A stretch of 64,000 nucleotides of DNA from Saccharum officinarum (GCA_020631735.1 CM036188.1:18890214-18954213), one strand, 5' to 3'. Shown: positions 11,227-23,811, numbered from the stretch's first letter. Notes: generated by a model from the sequence alone, not told the origin. Made by a program: numbers and translations.

Positions 11227-11467
11227 GTCCTGTTTAGTTTGCAAAAAATTTTGCAAAATTTTTCAGATTCCCCGTCATATCGAATCTTTGGACACATGCA
11301 TGAAGCATGAAATATAGATAAAAAATAAAAATAATTACACAATTTAGACGAAATTCACGAGACGAATCTTTTAAGCCTAGTTAGTCCATGATTGGATAAT
11401 ATTTGTCAAATAACAACAAAATTGCTACAATAGTATTTCCCAAAATTTTTCAGGAACAAAACATGCC
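11227..11467. mobile_element. MITE with 5-bp duplication CCGAG
   Basis: Terminal inverted repeats GTCCTGTTTAGTT and, read inward from the right, GGCATGTTTTGTT. It is flanked by CCGAG (11222-11226 and 11468-11472). The interior ('ACGAGACGAATCTTTTAAGC', 'AGTTAGTCCATGATTGGA') belongs to a very common grass MITE family. Superfamily is left open. Confidence 0.75.
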
Positions 11468-11562
11468 CCGAGTCTAGTGGTGATTGTTTACCTTGTGTGA
11501 TTGCTTTGTGTGCCGCTTGTGTTTAGATGCTTAGGCTAATTAAATTAAGTTGTTAGTTGCAG

Positions 11563-13113
11563 GTTCTAGGCCTCTTACTGATGATGAACTACTTTACCTT
11601 AGGTTGCTAGAACTTGGTGAGTGTGTGTTTAAATTACTAGAGAAGAGATATGCACTTACTCAATAAAAATAAAGTAAAGTTAATCTTGTTATCATCATGT
11701 CACCTTGTTGTTTAAGTATACTTGCATATGCATCTCATCATATCATGTAATTTCATCTCTCATGCATTCATGATACTCATGTTGTGCATATACATGCAAT
11801 AGGTATTCCGAAAGGAGTGACACTACTCAAGTTCGAACCTGAGCAGCAGGAGGAGTAGCAGGCAGCCTAGGAGCAAGAGGTTCAAGCAGAAGAAGGAGTC
11901 AACGTAGAAGATCTTCCTGAGTGCCCAGACCACCAACCTTCCTCATTTCTGAAAGGGAAGCCCCGGAGCATTATAAACCTCCTATGTTTTATAAATATCA
12001 ACTTGAGTTCTTTATGTTTGATGTGTTAAGTACTAGGAGTTGAGTAGAAACACTTGTTGCATATACTTTCCTTGTCCAGACAAAGATATCTTGAATCCTA
12101 TGTAGGTCTAGGATCGAATATATGCTTAGCTATGCTTATTCCAATAGAAGTCGGGTGATTTCCTGTCACCTGCGAGATATAGGTTAATATCTGGTCACGG
12201 TTGGCTATATTGCTATCATGGAAATAACCATGTGTTGATGAATAAAGGGAGACCGGGCAGGATTGCGATAGAGAAGCAATAAGGTACGGGGGTCTTGGGT
12301 GCCTGTTTATCCCCATCTATACCGATTAAGGACCGATCGTTGTACGTCCTCATGTCATGTTGAACGCATGTCTACCACTTAGTTGGCCAGATAAGTCGTT
12401 CCGACCACGAAGCCAAGTAGCTCAACTCAGGCCAGGCCCCATTAAGTGAACGTGCGCACACTGGAGGTAGTAAGGATTTGGGGGGAGCCGGTGGCGTGAG
12501 TCCAAGGGTAGGCCGGGCCTAAACTTCCTGGCAGACCGGTAGTATCCCTGAGGGTGCGGCACTGATCGAACCCGTGACTGTACCTAAATTGTACCAAAGG
12601 TGACCTAAGGCGACTGTTGATCTGGTTGCTTGAGTTTGTGTTAGGAATAAATCCCCAGCTGGTTGGGATCGATTCGAGTCACCATCTCTTCCAAATAGTG
12701 AGAACTTGACTGAGCAGCGACATCGTAGTAACACTTAATGGAACTTGATGGTTATGTTGATGCTTCAATTACTACACTGGATATGGTTACTAATGTTTGT
12801 TTAGCTTAATCAAGTGATTGCTCTAGTAAAGGTGCTAATCTAGAAATGTTAGCTTGAATAATTATAACTTGCTACTTGAGAGATGAATTGTTAGTCATAT
12901 GTCACTTAATCTCTTTATGCAAAAATGTTGTTAAGCCAGATCCACAGATAAAGCCTTGCATACTCCTTGGTGTCATATTATTTCTGGTTTATGACGGGCA
13001 AGTCTAGCTGAGTACAACCTCGTACTCATGGTTTATTCCCACTTGTTGCAGATGACATGGTGTATCATGGGTACTGCAAGAATTGCCTTCATCCTGCTGT
13101 GGATGAGGATTAA
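11563..13113 (+). pseudogene. Exon-like blocks of a putative gene encoded in the Tekay LTR (diverged copy)
   Basis: Three blocks bounded by splice-like AG and GT: block A 11563-11616 (54 bp, 'LTDDELLYLRLLELG'), block B 11803 to about 11985 (contains 'GVTLLKFEPEQQEE' and 'EDLPECPDHQPSSFLKGKPR'), block C 13052-13113 (62 bp, 'DMVYHGYCKNCLHP' and 'DED', then TAA). Blocks A and B match 62738-62791 and 62936-63119 in the 3' LTR; block C matches 52899-52960 in the 5' LTR. A and C have identical lengths in both copies, and most changes are third-position or conservative. Two in-frame TAG codons in block B (11856, 11868) show this copy is dead. The family is not one I recognise. The exon structure is inferred. 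Confidence 0.55.
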
Positions 13114-13438
13114 ACCTAGGGCATGGTCTCTCTCTAAGTTATCTTACTTATGATTCTTTTGCTGGAAATGACCGTGGTACTAGCGTGTAATTGAACTAAG
13201 TGTTGTGTTGGTTTCAAACTACTTTGTTTCCGCTACTTGAACTTGGTTTGTAATAATTGTGTTGGACTCCGATGCATGTAAGCTACTTGTGAACTATTTG
13301 TGAAATGGGATGTAACATGTGACTTGTTATGTTGAATCATGTATGATCTTGGTTGTATATTGATTGGTTTGAAATCCTTCGTGGTTTCATCGGACTACCG
13401 GGTGTATATGTGCTCAATCATGACAGCTTGATCACTCT

Positions 13439-14653
13439 TGAAAGCATCTAGGCCTCTAGTTGGGTTTCAATGATTAATGACGACACGAGATTACTATGAC
13501 TAACGTGTGTTCCACAGAGGCAAATTAAAGTTAGGTCATGGTAATGGAAATTGATTGGGCAATAATGGTATTCATGCCCCTATCAATGGAAATCGTTTTA
13601 GTTTTCAAAGGATGGACAACAAGGTTAAGGATGAACTAGTTCTAAGTATCGTTTGGCATTGGAGAGACACTTATAGTAGTTTAGGACTTTGTTTTTCCTT
13701 TGGCCATACTATTAAGGAGGGTATGGACTAGTAGCTTGACCTAGGTTAGTCTAATTGATTAGGTGTGGTGCACACTTGTCAAATCTAGCACTAGGTAGCT
13801 TAGGAATAGCCCTAAGACCAATTGGAGTCATTTTTATTCACAAAGGATTTCAAATTGAAAGTGAATGGAGGGTCAAATGACTCATCGAACGCTGGTCTGG
13901 TTGTGACCAGATGCAACTAGGAGAGTCCGGTCATTTTGAATTAGGGGGTATAAATACTTATCCCACTCGTCCATGGGAGGTCTCTTGCCCATTTGTTCAG
14001 CTGAGAAACACCTTTGGAGTGTAAGGGAGAGCAAAAGCCTAGTGGGTGATTGAGATTTGAGAATCCAAGATTAAGGACCTCATTAGTGTATAGAGAGTGC
14101 ATCCACCTTTCTCATTATGCTTGTCTTGGTCAAGTGAGAGTTTGTGTTCGTTACTTTTGGTGATCACCATCACCTAGACGGCTCGGTGGTGATTGAAAGC
14201 TTGGTGATCATCCGGTGGAGCTCGTGGATGACCCAAGTCATGGTGTGAGCGGTTGTGGGCGATTCACCGCGACGGAGTGTCGAAGAATCAGCCCGTAGAG
14301 AGCACTTCATCCTTGTGCGGATCAAGAGAGAGCTACACCCTTGCACGGGTGCTCCAACCAAGATTAGTGGAGAGTGGCGAGTCTCCAATACCTCGGAAAA
14401 ACATCGTCGTGTTTCTCTCCCTCTTATTACATTGAGCATTTATATTTGAGCAATTCGTTTCATGTCTTTACATTCTTAGAATTGCCATGCTAGAGTAAGA
14501 TTGGAACCTAAGGTGCAAAACTTTTGTGAGGTAGAACAATAGAAACACTTGTAGGCACAAGGGGTTGAAATGGGCTAAGTGTAGGACTTAATTATTGCAA
14601 CAAATTTAGAATTAGCCCAATTCACCCCCCTCTTGGGCATTATGATCCTTTCA
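13439..14653 (+). mobile_element. Copia solo LTR, SIRE/Maximus-like
   Basis: Starts TGAAAGCATCTAGGCCTCTA and ends CTTGGGCATTATGATCCTTTCA (the last 22 bases of the LTR end in ATCCTTTCA). These termini are typical of grass SIRE-lineage LTRs. Flanks ACTCT (13434-13438) and ACTCC (14654-14658) form a 4-of-5 target duplication. No internal domain is present. Confidence 0.7.
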
Positions 14654-15015
14654 ACTCCGGTGATTGCTATTGTATTTGTGCTCTTATAAATTGAACGGTT
14701 CTGTTATAATGGATAAATAGGTTAAGTAGGATATATCGGAAATATCGGACAAAATTAAAAAAAATCAAATTGTCTTGAAAAAATTTCATAGAATTTGACT
14801 TGAATCTATTCCTAAGCTATTAAACATCACTTGTTCACAGATAAAAACAAGAATAAAACATTATAAGTGTGGAACCTTGCGCAGCTGAATTTGGGTTGTC
14901 TGTGTGGGAGCAGGAAAGAAGGGAAAATTTTGGCCGATATCAAATTTTATCGGACCCTGTGGATAGAACAGAAATTTCTGAAATTTCCATGAATTTTGGC
15001 CGATAAAAAACCATG

Positions 15016-17240
15016 GTTCCCGCAAGCCTTCCACACAGAGAGTGTGGACATGGAGCGCATCAACCGAGCGTTGATTCTGCTCATTCCCAAGACGACTCTG
15101 GCGCTCGCCCCCAACGTGTTCTGACCTGCCTCGCTGTAGAACTGCCGGGTAAAAATACTAACAAAAATCCTCACCTCCCGACTGCAGCAATGGGTGCCTA
15201 GGCTGATCGACATTGATCAAACGGGCTTCCTCAAGGGGCGCTCAATATCGGAGAACTTTTTATACGCAACAGAACTGGTCCAGAGATGCTACAAGAGGAA
15301 AGCACCAACATTGGTCATCAAGCTCGACTTCGCCAATGCATTTGATTCTGTCAACTGGGACAGCTTGAATGCAGTACTTCAGGCCAGAGGCTTCCTGGAG
15401 CTGTGGTGCAGATGGATGAGCCGGTTGTTGACAACTTCTCGTTCTGCAGTGCTGGTCAATGGCATTCCCGGCCCGTGGATTTGCTGCCGCCGAGGTCTCC
15501 GTCAGGGTGATGCTCTCTCCCCCTACCGGTTCCTACTGGTGGCTGATGTTCTCCAAAAACTGATCAAAGAAGATGGTGGCATCTGGCACCCACTGATGGA
15601 AGGCACCTGTCCGGTGTTGCAGTATGCGGATGACACAGTCATGTTGATGCGAGGTAAATCAGAGGATGCTGAAAGACTGAAACAGACACTGGACATGTTC
15701 TCGGCTGCAACAGGGCTGGTCATAAACTTCAACAAGAGTACAGTCATCCCCATGCACGTGGACAGTGAGGCGTTCCAGGACATGGCACAGATCCTCCAAT
15801 GCAGAGAAGGCTCATTCCCTCAAGTCTACCTTAGCCTTCCAGTGTCCAATGTCAAACTGTGGCTCTCTGCCTTTGCCCCCTGATTGCAAAGGCTGATCGA
15901 TACTTGGCAGGATGGAAGGCAACTCTGCTAAGCACTGCTAGGCGCATAGTCCTCATAAACTCAGTACTTGATGGTTTACCCACATATGCCATGGGGGCCC
16001 TGATGTTACTGCCTGGGATCAAAAAAGCGCTGGATGCAAGAAGGCGTGCTTTCCTGTGGACAGCCGCGGACAAAGTAAATGGAGCGCAGTGCCTGGTAGC
16101 ATGGGAGAAGGTATGCCAACCCAAAGAGGAAGGTGGCCAGAGGATTAAAAGGCTGGACACGCAGAATGTGTGCTTGTTGCTCAAACTGATCCACCACCTA
16201 CACCACTCTGAAGGGTCCGCTTGGGCGATCCGGGTGCAGACTCAAACACACCTGGACAGCTTGCAAGGCAACTTGACTGGAACCCATTGGGATACACTCA
16301 GGGACCTACTGCCGGCCTATCGCAAAATCACCAGAGTTGACATTGGGGATGGAAGAAACACATCGTTTTGGGATGATACTTGGCTAGGAGACTGCCCCCT
16401 GGCAGAACGATACCCAGCTCTACACAGCCACTGGTCAACACATGGGGCCTCAGTCCGGGAAGCTTTGGCTAGCCCGCTGTCATCACAAACCCAGCACCGA
16501 TTAAGCCAGCAAGCATTGGAGGAACTGCAGCAGGTGGAACTCCTTCTACTGGATGTCTCCCTCAGTGATACCAATGACATCAGATCGTGCTTCTTTGCTG
16601 ACAACAATCAGCATCTGTTGTCGGGTTTGATCTACAAGGCCTCCATGAGAAGTAACAGTACCTGCCCTTCATACCAGTTTATTTGGAAGAATATAGCTAT
16701 CCCTCGGGTGAAGTTCTTTGGCTGGCTGCTGACCAAAGAGAGAATCAACTGCAAAAGCAATCTGCTGACTAAGAAGGTACTGCAAGATGCCTCCTGTGAC
16801 ATCTGCGGACATGCATCTGAGACGGCGGATCACATAATCTCAGGCTGCCTGTTCGCTAAAACTTTCTGGAGTCATATCGGCTGGCAGGCAGAAAACATCG
16901 CTGAGGTCCGATGCCTGTGGGAATCATCTGCTCCAGTGGTCATGCCTAAGGTGGCTCACTCTTCGCTGCTCCTTCTCATTTGCTAGGAACTGTGGAAACA
17001 TCGGCACGACATCGTGTTCAAGGGCATGCCCCCAGATCACCTACGCCTGGCTGCAGCTTGCAGAAACTCTGCGAGGCAATGGAGATGCCGACTGCCTAAG
17101 AATGATGCTCGCCTTTCTTCTTTCTGGTGTAATCATTTACCTATTTGATTCTATCTCTCCCTCAATGTAATTCTGGCAAACTCTGTTTGGGCTTTGTGCC
17201 CCGCCACCCACAGGCCCGGCTGGCATCTGTGGCTTAATAT
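15016..17240 (+). pseudogene. LINE ORF2: reverse transcriptase and zf-RVT, disabled
   Basis: Continues the fragment at 7119-7377. RT blocks in order: 'ERINRALILLIPK', 'DQTGFLKGRSISENF', 'KLDFANAFDSVNWD', 'RGLRQGDALSPYRFLLVADV', the catalytic 'YADDTVML' at about 15622 and 'GLVINFNKS'. After a frame change near 15840 come the thumb-like region and the cysteine-containing zf-RVT domain ('FWDDTWLGDCPL', 'IPRVKFFGWLL', 'CDICGHASETADHIISGC'). This order is standard for plant L1-type elements. Defects: TGA and TAG at about 15121-15144 where 'FRP' and 'LQN' are expected, the frameshift near 15840, and a TAG at 16984. The 3' end near 17240 shows a 'taatatatat' tail but no long poly(A). Confidence 0.85.
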
Positions 17241-18441
17241 ATATCAGGTTACTGTTAGTAATTTCTCCTTTTACATCAAACCTTTCTTTGTCCAAACTTT
17301 CATGAGGAGGCTGCAGAGCCAATAAGTAAAAATGAAATACGATCGTTTTTCTACTGAAAAAATGAGAAATTAAATATTTCTTTGTATCCTTCTTTTTTTG
17401 TTTGGTTGCTGTATCAAAGCAATATTTTCTTTTTTATATCTGACTTTGCCGTTTCCATGGTAGGAGTGTATTTTGACAGCTTACTTTTGCTCATTGTTAT
17501 GCATATACTTGTATCAGCTAGCAGTCTTTGCATTTTTATCATACAAACTTTGCCCTTAATCATGTAGTGGTGTTACATACCTGTAAACATAAAAGGCTTC
17601 ATTAAAGAAAAACAAATATTTTCACAATTACCTTTTGTTGTATGTTAGTTTCTTCATCGCTGTTCACAAAAAAAAAGTTTCTTCATCGCAATTTCAGGAT
17701 CAAAGAAATATGTGTTTTCTTGCAGCAAATCTAGTGACAATTTTTCCTTATGTGCTTTGGCCATAATATCAGCATTCTTACAAACAAAACTATGAAAACC
17801 AAAGCTTTCTCATGCCCAGGCTATTGCCTACACTAAGTCCTTCCAAAAAAAAATGTTGGAGCCTAGGATGATTAGAATTTGCATAATACGATACGATCCT
17901 ATGCTTTCATAAATCAGTTGCTTCAGATACATATAGAACCTTGTTCTTTACTGTAAGATGGGACCAATTCAAGTGCCACATGCAGGACAAACATCAGCAC
18001 AGTGAGATGAAAGGTTTCAAATTAAGGAACATGACTTCACAAAAGCTGAAGCATACACAGAAACGAACCAAGCATGTTCCCACAGAAAGGAACCAAGCAT
18101 GTTCCCCCCTTGTAAGCAGTCACAACATATTAACAGTAGGAATAGGAAATCCATTTGCATTTTGGCATGCAGGAAGAAAGTATCGACATGCCGATTCATG
18201 TGTGGTTGTCAATATGGTTCAATTCTGCAAGAAGATCACATTTTTCATACCCAGAAATGTGTACTCCCAGGGTTGGTGGCTTGATGCATCTGGATGCTCA
18301 TATAGTACCACTGTTCTTGAGAGTTGGGTCGGTTTACTTATCTCTATCACAGCCTCAATGCCCCCATCATTTTTTATTTTCATTTTTTGCAAATTTTGGT
18401 GGCTGCTAATTCTGTCCAAGAGGTAGTCCAGATATGCATAT
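17241..18441. other. No gene recognised
   Basis: AT-rich sequence between the LINE and the hAT-like element. Short open frames lack recognisable protein signatures. A 24-base segment with 'accaagcatgttccc' is duplicated in tandem near 18066-18106. Nothing else is supported. Confidence 0.4.
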
Positions 18442-19045
18442 GTTGGAAGTAGTGGCGGACCCAGATATTTTCTGGAGCCTGGGCGAACATAATAGCTACT
18501 ACCAAATTCACACGAACATATCCACCGCTAACATAAGCAAAGTCGACAATATTAGTTGTTTTAAAATAAAATTAACCATTTTCTATTGAACAACGTTACA
18601 TTTGTGCTTTCTATAAAAGCCCGGTTTACCTCTGTCAAAAAAAATTAACCATTTAGTAGTGTACATTAAGAAGCATAAGAGATATCATAGCAATTGTGTC
18701 GCTATATACACTAAAATTGATTATATGGTAGCAATTTGCCACTAAAAGTCTTCAAAGGTGTGTGTCTTTGCAAGCCTACGGTGCGTGCCAACTCTATTTT
18801 CTTATTCTTAGACCGTGGAAAAATGATGATCCATCAGTCAGATATAGTCACATAGGTACCCAGTGATAAAGAGCAAAGGTCAATTATTTAATTTGATATA
18901 AGCTGGGTGCTCGCTGGATGCAAGAAGCTAGACGAATTAATCCCCGAGAGCTAAATCTCCGCCATCTTTGGCTTTGTCTGTAGCACTGCAGGTTGAAGCC
19001 TAAAGGCTGATCATCTCTGTGTTTCCTTCGACGCCTGATATGTAC

Positions 19046-19450
19046 TGTCAAGGGCTGTATTGCCCAAGGTAGCTGGACCTCGACTCCGTAGTTCGTAGTC
19101 GTGATCCGTCGTCGCCGGCAGGGTTATACCCCTACGCCGTCGCCGTCCTCGTCACTGGGTTATGCCCCCAAGTGCCGGCTTGAGAGATAACAGGGAGGAG
19201 ATAGATGCAAATACTTCTTGATTCATTCTCTCAAGGGTCTGTTACAACTATATATGGCCTAAGGCCCAAATAAAAGGAGTAATAATCTCCTTAATCTACG
19301 GAAGAGAATAACCGAGTCCAATCTAGTTTCCAATCCTAGCTACGCGTGGAGTCCTGGTCTTGCACGCCTTCCCGCGCGGCTGCCCTCTCCTGGGCGCGGC
19401 GCACATCATGGGCGTGGCTGCGTCTCACGTATGTGCGCCCGACCATGACA
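19046..19450 (-). repeat. Reina 3' LTR
   Basis: 405 bp, plus-strand termini TGTCAAGG and CATGACA. The last 38 codons of the polyprotein lie within it. Confidence 0.92.
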
Positions 19451-19461
19451 TCTCCCTCTCC
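19451..19461 (-). other. Reina polypurine tract
   Basis: On the minus strand a run GGAGAGGGAGA directly precedes the 3' LTR, as needed for plus-strand DNA priming. Confidence 0.8.
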
Positions 19462-22400
19462 GTCGAGAGTCAACTCGTCCTCGAGCTGGAATGAGGGAAA
19501 TCTTGTGCGGAACGCGTCGGTGTCCTCCCATGTAGACGATGCCGCGGAGCAGTCCTTCCACTTGATAAGCACCTGGGGAACGCCGCGGGCTAGGCGGTAG
19601 CGCACCGCGCGTTCAGGCTCCGGCTCGACGGCGCCGTGACGGAGTGGAGGCAGGGGCTGCAGCTCAGCCGGAGGGTCACCGTGGAACTTCTTGAGCACAC
19701 TGACATGGAAGACGTCATGAATGCGAGCGCCCGCCGGCAGCGCTAGACGAACAACGACGTCATTGATGAGCTCGACGACGCGATACGGCCCGACGAAGCG
19801 GGGCTTAAGCTTGCGGCCCGAGGCCTGTGGTAGTGAGGACGCCAAGCGTTGCCGGAGGCGGAGCAGGGCCCAATCGCCGACCTGGTAGGAGACTGGCTGG
19901 TGGTTGTCGTCGTAGTACCGCTTCTGTGTGCTCTGCGCCTGCTCCAGCCTGTAGCGAACATCAGCCAGGAACTCATCCCGCTCTTCCATTGTCTTGGCCA
20001 CCGCCTGCACCCTGGTGTCGCCCGCCTCATACGAGCGGATCGAAGGTGGGTCGCGCCCGTACACCAGCCGAAAAGGGGTGTCCCGCAGAGAGGACTGATA
20101 CGCCGTGTTGAAGAGGTACTCCGCCCATGGCAGCCACCGCACCCACTGGCGAGGCCGATCACCTGTCAAACACCGCAAATACATGACGATGACGCGGTTA
20201 GCCGACTCCGACTGCCCATCTGACTGTGGATGGAATGCCGTCAACATATGCAGCTTGGTGCCCATCAGCCGCATAAGCTCTTGCCAAAAGGCTGATGTGA
20301 ACACCGTGTCCCGGTCGGAGATGATGGATTGCGGAACACCATGTAGACAAACGATGTCGGCGAAGAAAGCTTGAGCGACGGATTCAGCCGAGTACGGATG
20401 CGCCAAGGGTATGAAGTGGCAGTACTTGCTGAATCGGTCCACCACGGTGAGGAGCACCGACTTGCTGCAGACACGTGGAAGAGCTTCCACAAAATCCATG
20501 GCGATGTCCGTCCAGACTCCCTGTGGCACCGGTAGAGGAAGTAGCAGACCAGCCGGCTGAAGGTGCTCAGACTTGTTGTGCTGGCAGACTGCGCACGTGC
20601 GCACAGCGTCCTGCACCCGCTGCTTCATGTTGGGGAAGTGGAAGTCGCGGTGTAAGCGATGCAAGGTACGCTGGACACCTTCGTGTCCCTCCTCATGGAC
20701 CGCCGTCAACACCTCCTGCAGCAGCGGCGAAGTCGGGGGATGTACAGCCGGCCCCCAAAGTGCACCATGCCATCGACGAGCGTCCAAGGGTCCTGCCGGT
20801 TTCCTGCAGCGATGTCGGCGTGGAGGGCGATGAGGGCAGGGTCGTCCTGGTGTGCTTGGCGCAGGCGGTCGAGGAAGTTGAAGCGGGGGACTACAAGGGC
20901 GAGCAGCACCCCGTCCTCCGTGTCCCGTCTGGACAGCGCATCTGCCACGACGTTCGCAGCACCTGGCTTGTACTCCACGCTGAAATCAAACCCCAGCAGC
21001 TTGCCCACCCAGTGGTGTTGTAGAATGGTGGCAAGACGCTGGTCCAACAAGTACTTAAGACTATAATGGTCTGTCTTGACGCTGAAACGACATCCCCAAA
21101 GATATGGGCACCAGTGCCGGACTGCCTGGACCAGCCCAATAAGCTCGCGCTCGTAGGCCGCAAGGGCGCGATGCCGTGGCGCCACCGATCGACTGAAGTA
21201 AGCGATGGGGTGGCCGTCTTGGATGAGCACCGCCCCAAACCCATGTGACGACGCGTCACACTCCACCACGAACGGCTTGGCGAAGTCGGGCATGGCCAAC
21301 ACCGGGGCTGCCGTCACTGCAGCCTTGAGGTCGTCGAATGCCGCAGCCGCCTCCGCGCACCAAGAGAAACCCTCCTTCTTGAGCAGGCTGGTGAGTGGCG
21401 CCGCCATTGCGCCGTAGTTGTGGATGAACTTGCGGTAGTAACCCGCCAAGCCGAGGAAGCGCGGACCGCCCGCGCCGAGCGAGGCACCGGCCAATCGTGT
21501 ATGGCTTGCACCTTGGCCGAATCCATGGCCACGCCTGCCGCCGAGATCATGTGGCCGAGGTAGGCAACAGATGACACCCCGAAGTCACACTTGGAGCACT
21601 TGACTAAGAGGACGTGGCGGCGGAGCTCGCTAAGGACCGCCCGAAGGTGACACAGGTGATCCGCCCATGACTTGCTGTAGATCAATATATCATCAAAGAA
21701 AACAAGAACGAAGCGGCAGAGGAAAGGACGCAGTACATCGTTCATGAGGGCCTAGAATGTGGCCGGAGCGTTGCACAGCCCGAACGGCATCACCAAGAAC
21801 TCGTAGAGGCCGTCGTGGGTGCGGAACGCCATCTTGTGGATGTCTTCTAGCTGCATGCGCACCTAATGGTACCCGGAGCGTAAGTCGAGCTTGGTGAAGA
21901 ACAGGGCACCATGGAGCTCATCCAGCAGCTCGTCGACGACGGGGATGGGGTAGGCGTCCTTCACCGTGATGGCGTTCAGCTCGCGGTAGTCCATGCAGAA
22001 ACGCCACGAGCCGTCCGGCTTCTTGACGAGGAGGACCGACGAGGAGAATGCAGAGTCACTGCGCCGGATGATGCCTTGCCCAAGCATGGCATCACACTGC
22101 TTCTCCAATTCGTCCTTGTGTGTAGCCGGGTAGCGGTACGGCCTGACCGCCACGGGCGTTGCATCGGGCTTGAGGACGATGCGGTGGTTGCGGGCCCGCT
22201 CTGGAGGCAGTCCACTGGGCGCGGCGAAGACATCCTGGAAGTCGTCCAGGAGGGCGTCGAGGAGAGGCTCCGCAGCCGTAGTAGCCTGGAGGCGCGCGCC
22301 CCCCTTGGGCCCGGTACCATGCCAAGAGATGGCCTAGCCCCCATGCTGGAACGCCATCGTTCCCGCTGCCAGGTTCCAGGTAATGTCCCCTAGAGGCACC

Positions 22401-23811
22401 ATCCAGTTGGTGCCCAAAACGACGTCATAGCCTGCAAGTAGCATAATAAAAAGATCGACCTGAAACTCCAGACCGTCAATGATCACCGGTGTGCGACGGA
22501 GTACTCCCGGGCATGCAATCCGCTCGCCATTCGCCATGGTCGCCGTCAACCCGGGGTGCGGCTCGATGGGAAGGCCAGTGCGGTGGGCTGCAAGCTCCCC
22601 AATGAAGCTGTGCGTGGAACCGGTGTCGATGAGGGCGATGAATTCCGCTGCGCCGACGTGGACACGGAGTTGAAGCGTGTTGCTGCTGGGGACGCCGGCG
22701 ACTGCGTGCAATGAGAACACCAGAGCTTCCTCGTTTGCCGCGGCCTCGGCGAGCTCCACCCCATCGATGTAGAAGATGTGACGGCAGACGCGGTTGTGGC
22801 CTCTGGAGTAGGGCTCGTTGCAGTTGTAACATAGGCCCAAACGGCGACGTTACGCCTACTCCTCAGGCGACAGTCGGCGCGACGGATTTGCAGCACCCCC
22901 ACGCTGCGGCGGAACAGGCAGGGCTGGTGCAGCGGGCGCCGGTAGTGCAGGGGCTGTAGGTGCAGCGGCTGCAGCGGGGCCTTGGCGAGGCACCGGTGGT
23001 GGCAGCAGCGCGCGCTGCGCGGGCCGGGCAGGAGCAGCAGGCGCCCGGTCAAGCTCCATCATCTCCACCTGGCGAGCGAGGCTCATGGCTGCTGGCAACG
23101 TCTCCGGGTTGTGGATGCGGACAGCATGGCTCAACGGTGGCAGGAGACCTCCTATGTACAGCTGCACGCGCTGGGCTTCCTCCAGACGGCCAGCGCGGGG
23201 CAGCAAGGCTTGGAACCGGTTGGAATACTCCTCCACGGTCCCCGTGCGGCGACACTCCGTCAACTCGAACAACGGAGCAGATCGGAGGGGTGGCCCGAAT
23301 CTCAGATTGAGGAGCTCCTTGAAACGGCCCCAAGGCGGAGTGCCTTCATCCTCTTGCAACTGGATGAACCAGAGCTAGGCAACATCCTCCAAATTGTACG
23401 ACGCCATCCAGACACGTTCCTCCACCAGGGTGCGTTGCTGCCGGAAGTAGGACTCACACTTGTTGATGAAGAGCAGCGGGTCCGACTTGCCGTCGAAGCG
23501 AGGAAAATACAGCTTCTGGAACTTTGGTGGCCGATCAAGATCGTGCGGCGCGCCCCTGCCGTCGTTCGAGGCGGACGGCTTTTCCTTGATCGCAGCCACT
23601 TCGCTCTTCAAGGTGGCCATCTCATCGGAGACTTGGGTCTTGAACCCTTGCAGCATCTCGAGCACATCCTTGATGGTCGGCTCCCCCATGGAAGACGCAG
23701 AGGAGGACTGGAGCGACGGTGGTGGGTTGGGTGGTGCGGGTGGTGGGTTGGGTGGCGCGGCGGCTATGGTGGAGGCGCTGGCGCTGGCTGACGGGGAAGA
23801 GGATCGACGGC

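Larger units (their letters stand above)
7423..14708 (+). mobile_element. Tekay-type Ty3/gypsy solo LTR with nested insertions
   Basis: Starts TGTGACACCC and ends GTTCTGTTATA, flanked by a perfect 5-bp target duplication ATGGA (7418-7422, 14709-14713). Its start, its end and many internal blocks match the LTRs of the element at 49262-64000, so it is a diverged member of that family reduced to one LTR by recombination. It has been enlarged by a MITE (11227-11467), a copia solo LTR (13439-14653) and probably further sequence around 8640-9500. It carries three exon-like blocks conserved with the other copies (see 11563-13113). Confidence 0.85.
7378..15015. mobile_element. hAT-like element inserted in the LINE, host of later insertions
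   Basis: Ends CAATGTTTTCATTATCGG (left) and, read inward, CATGGTTTTTTATCGG (right). They are bounded by an 8-bp target duplication, GTTCTTGC (7370-7377) and GTTCCCGC (15016-15023), with two transitions. Removing it rejoins the LINE reading frame. Several TATCGG motifs lie near both ends. Without the Tekay solo LTR it is only about 350 bp, so it is a short non-autonomous copy. Superfamily is inferred from the 8-bp duplication and CA ends. Confidence 0.65.

Noticed and set aside
17941..18426. 161-codon plus-strand frame
   Set aside because: No protein signature, low-complexity AT-rich codons, and the sequence overlaps other open frames of similar length.
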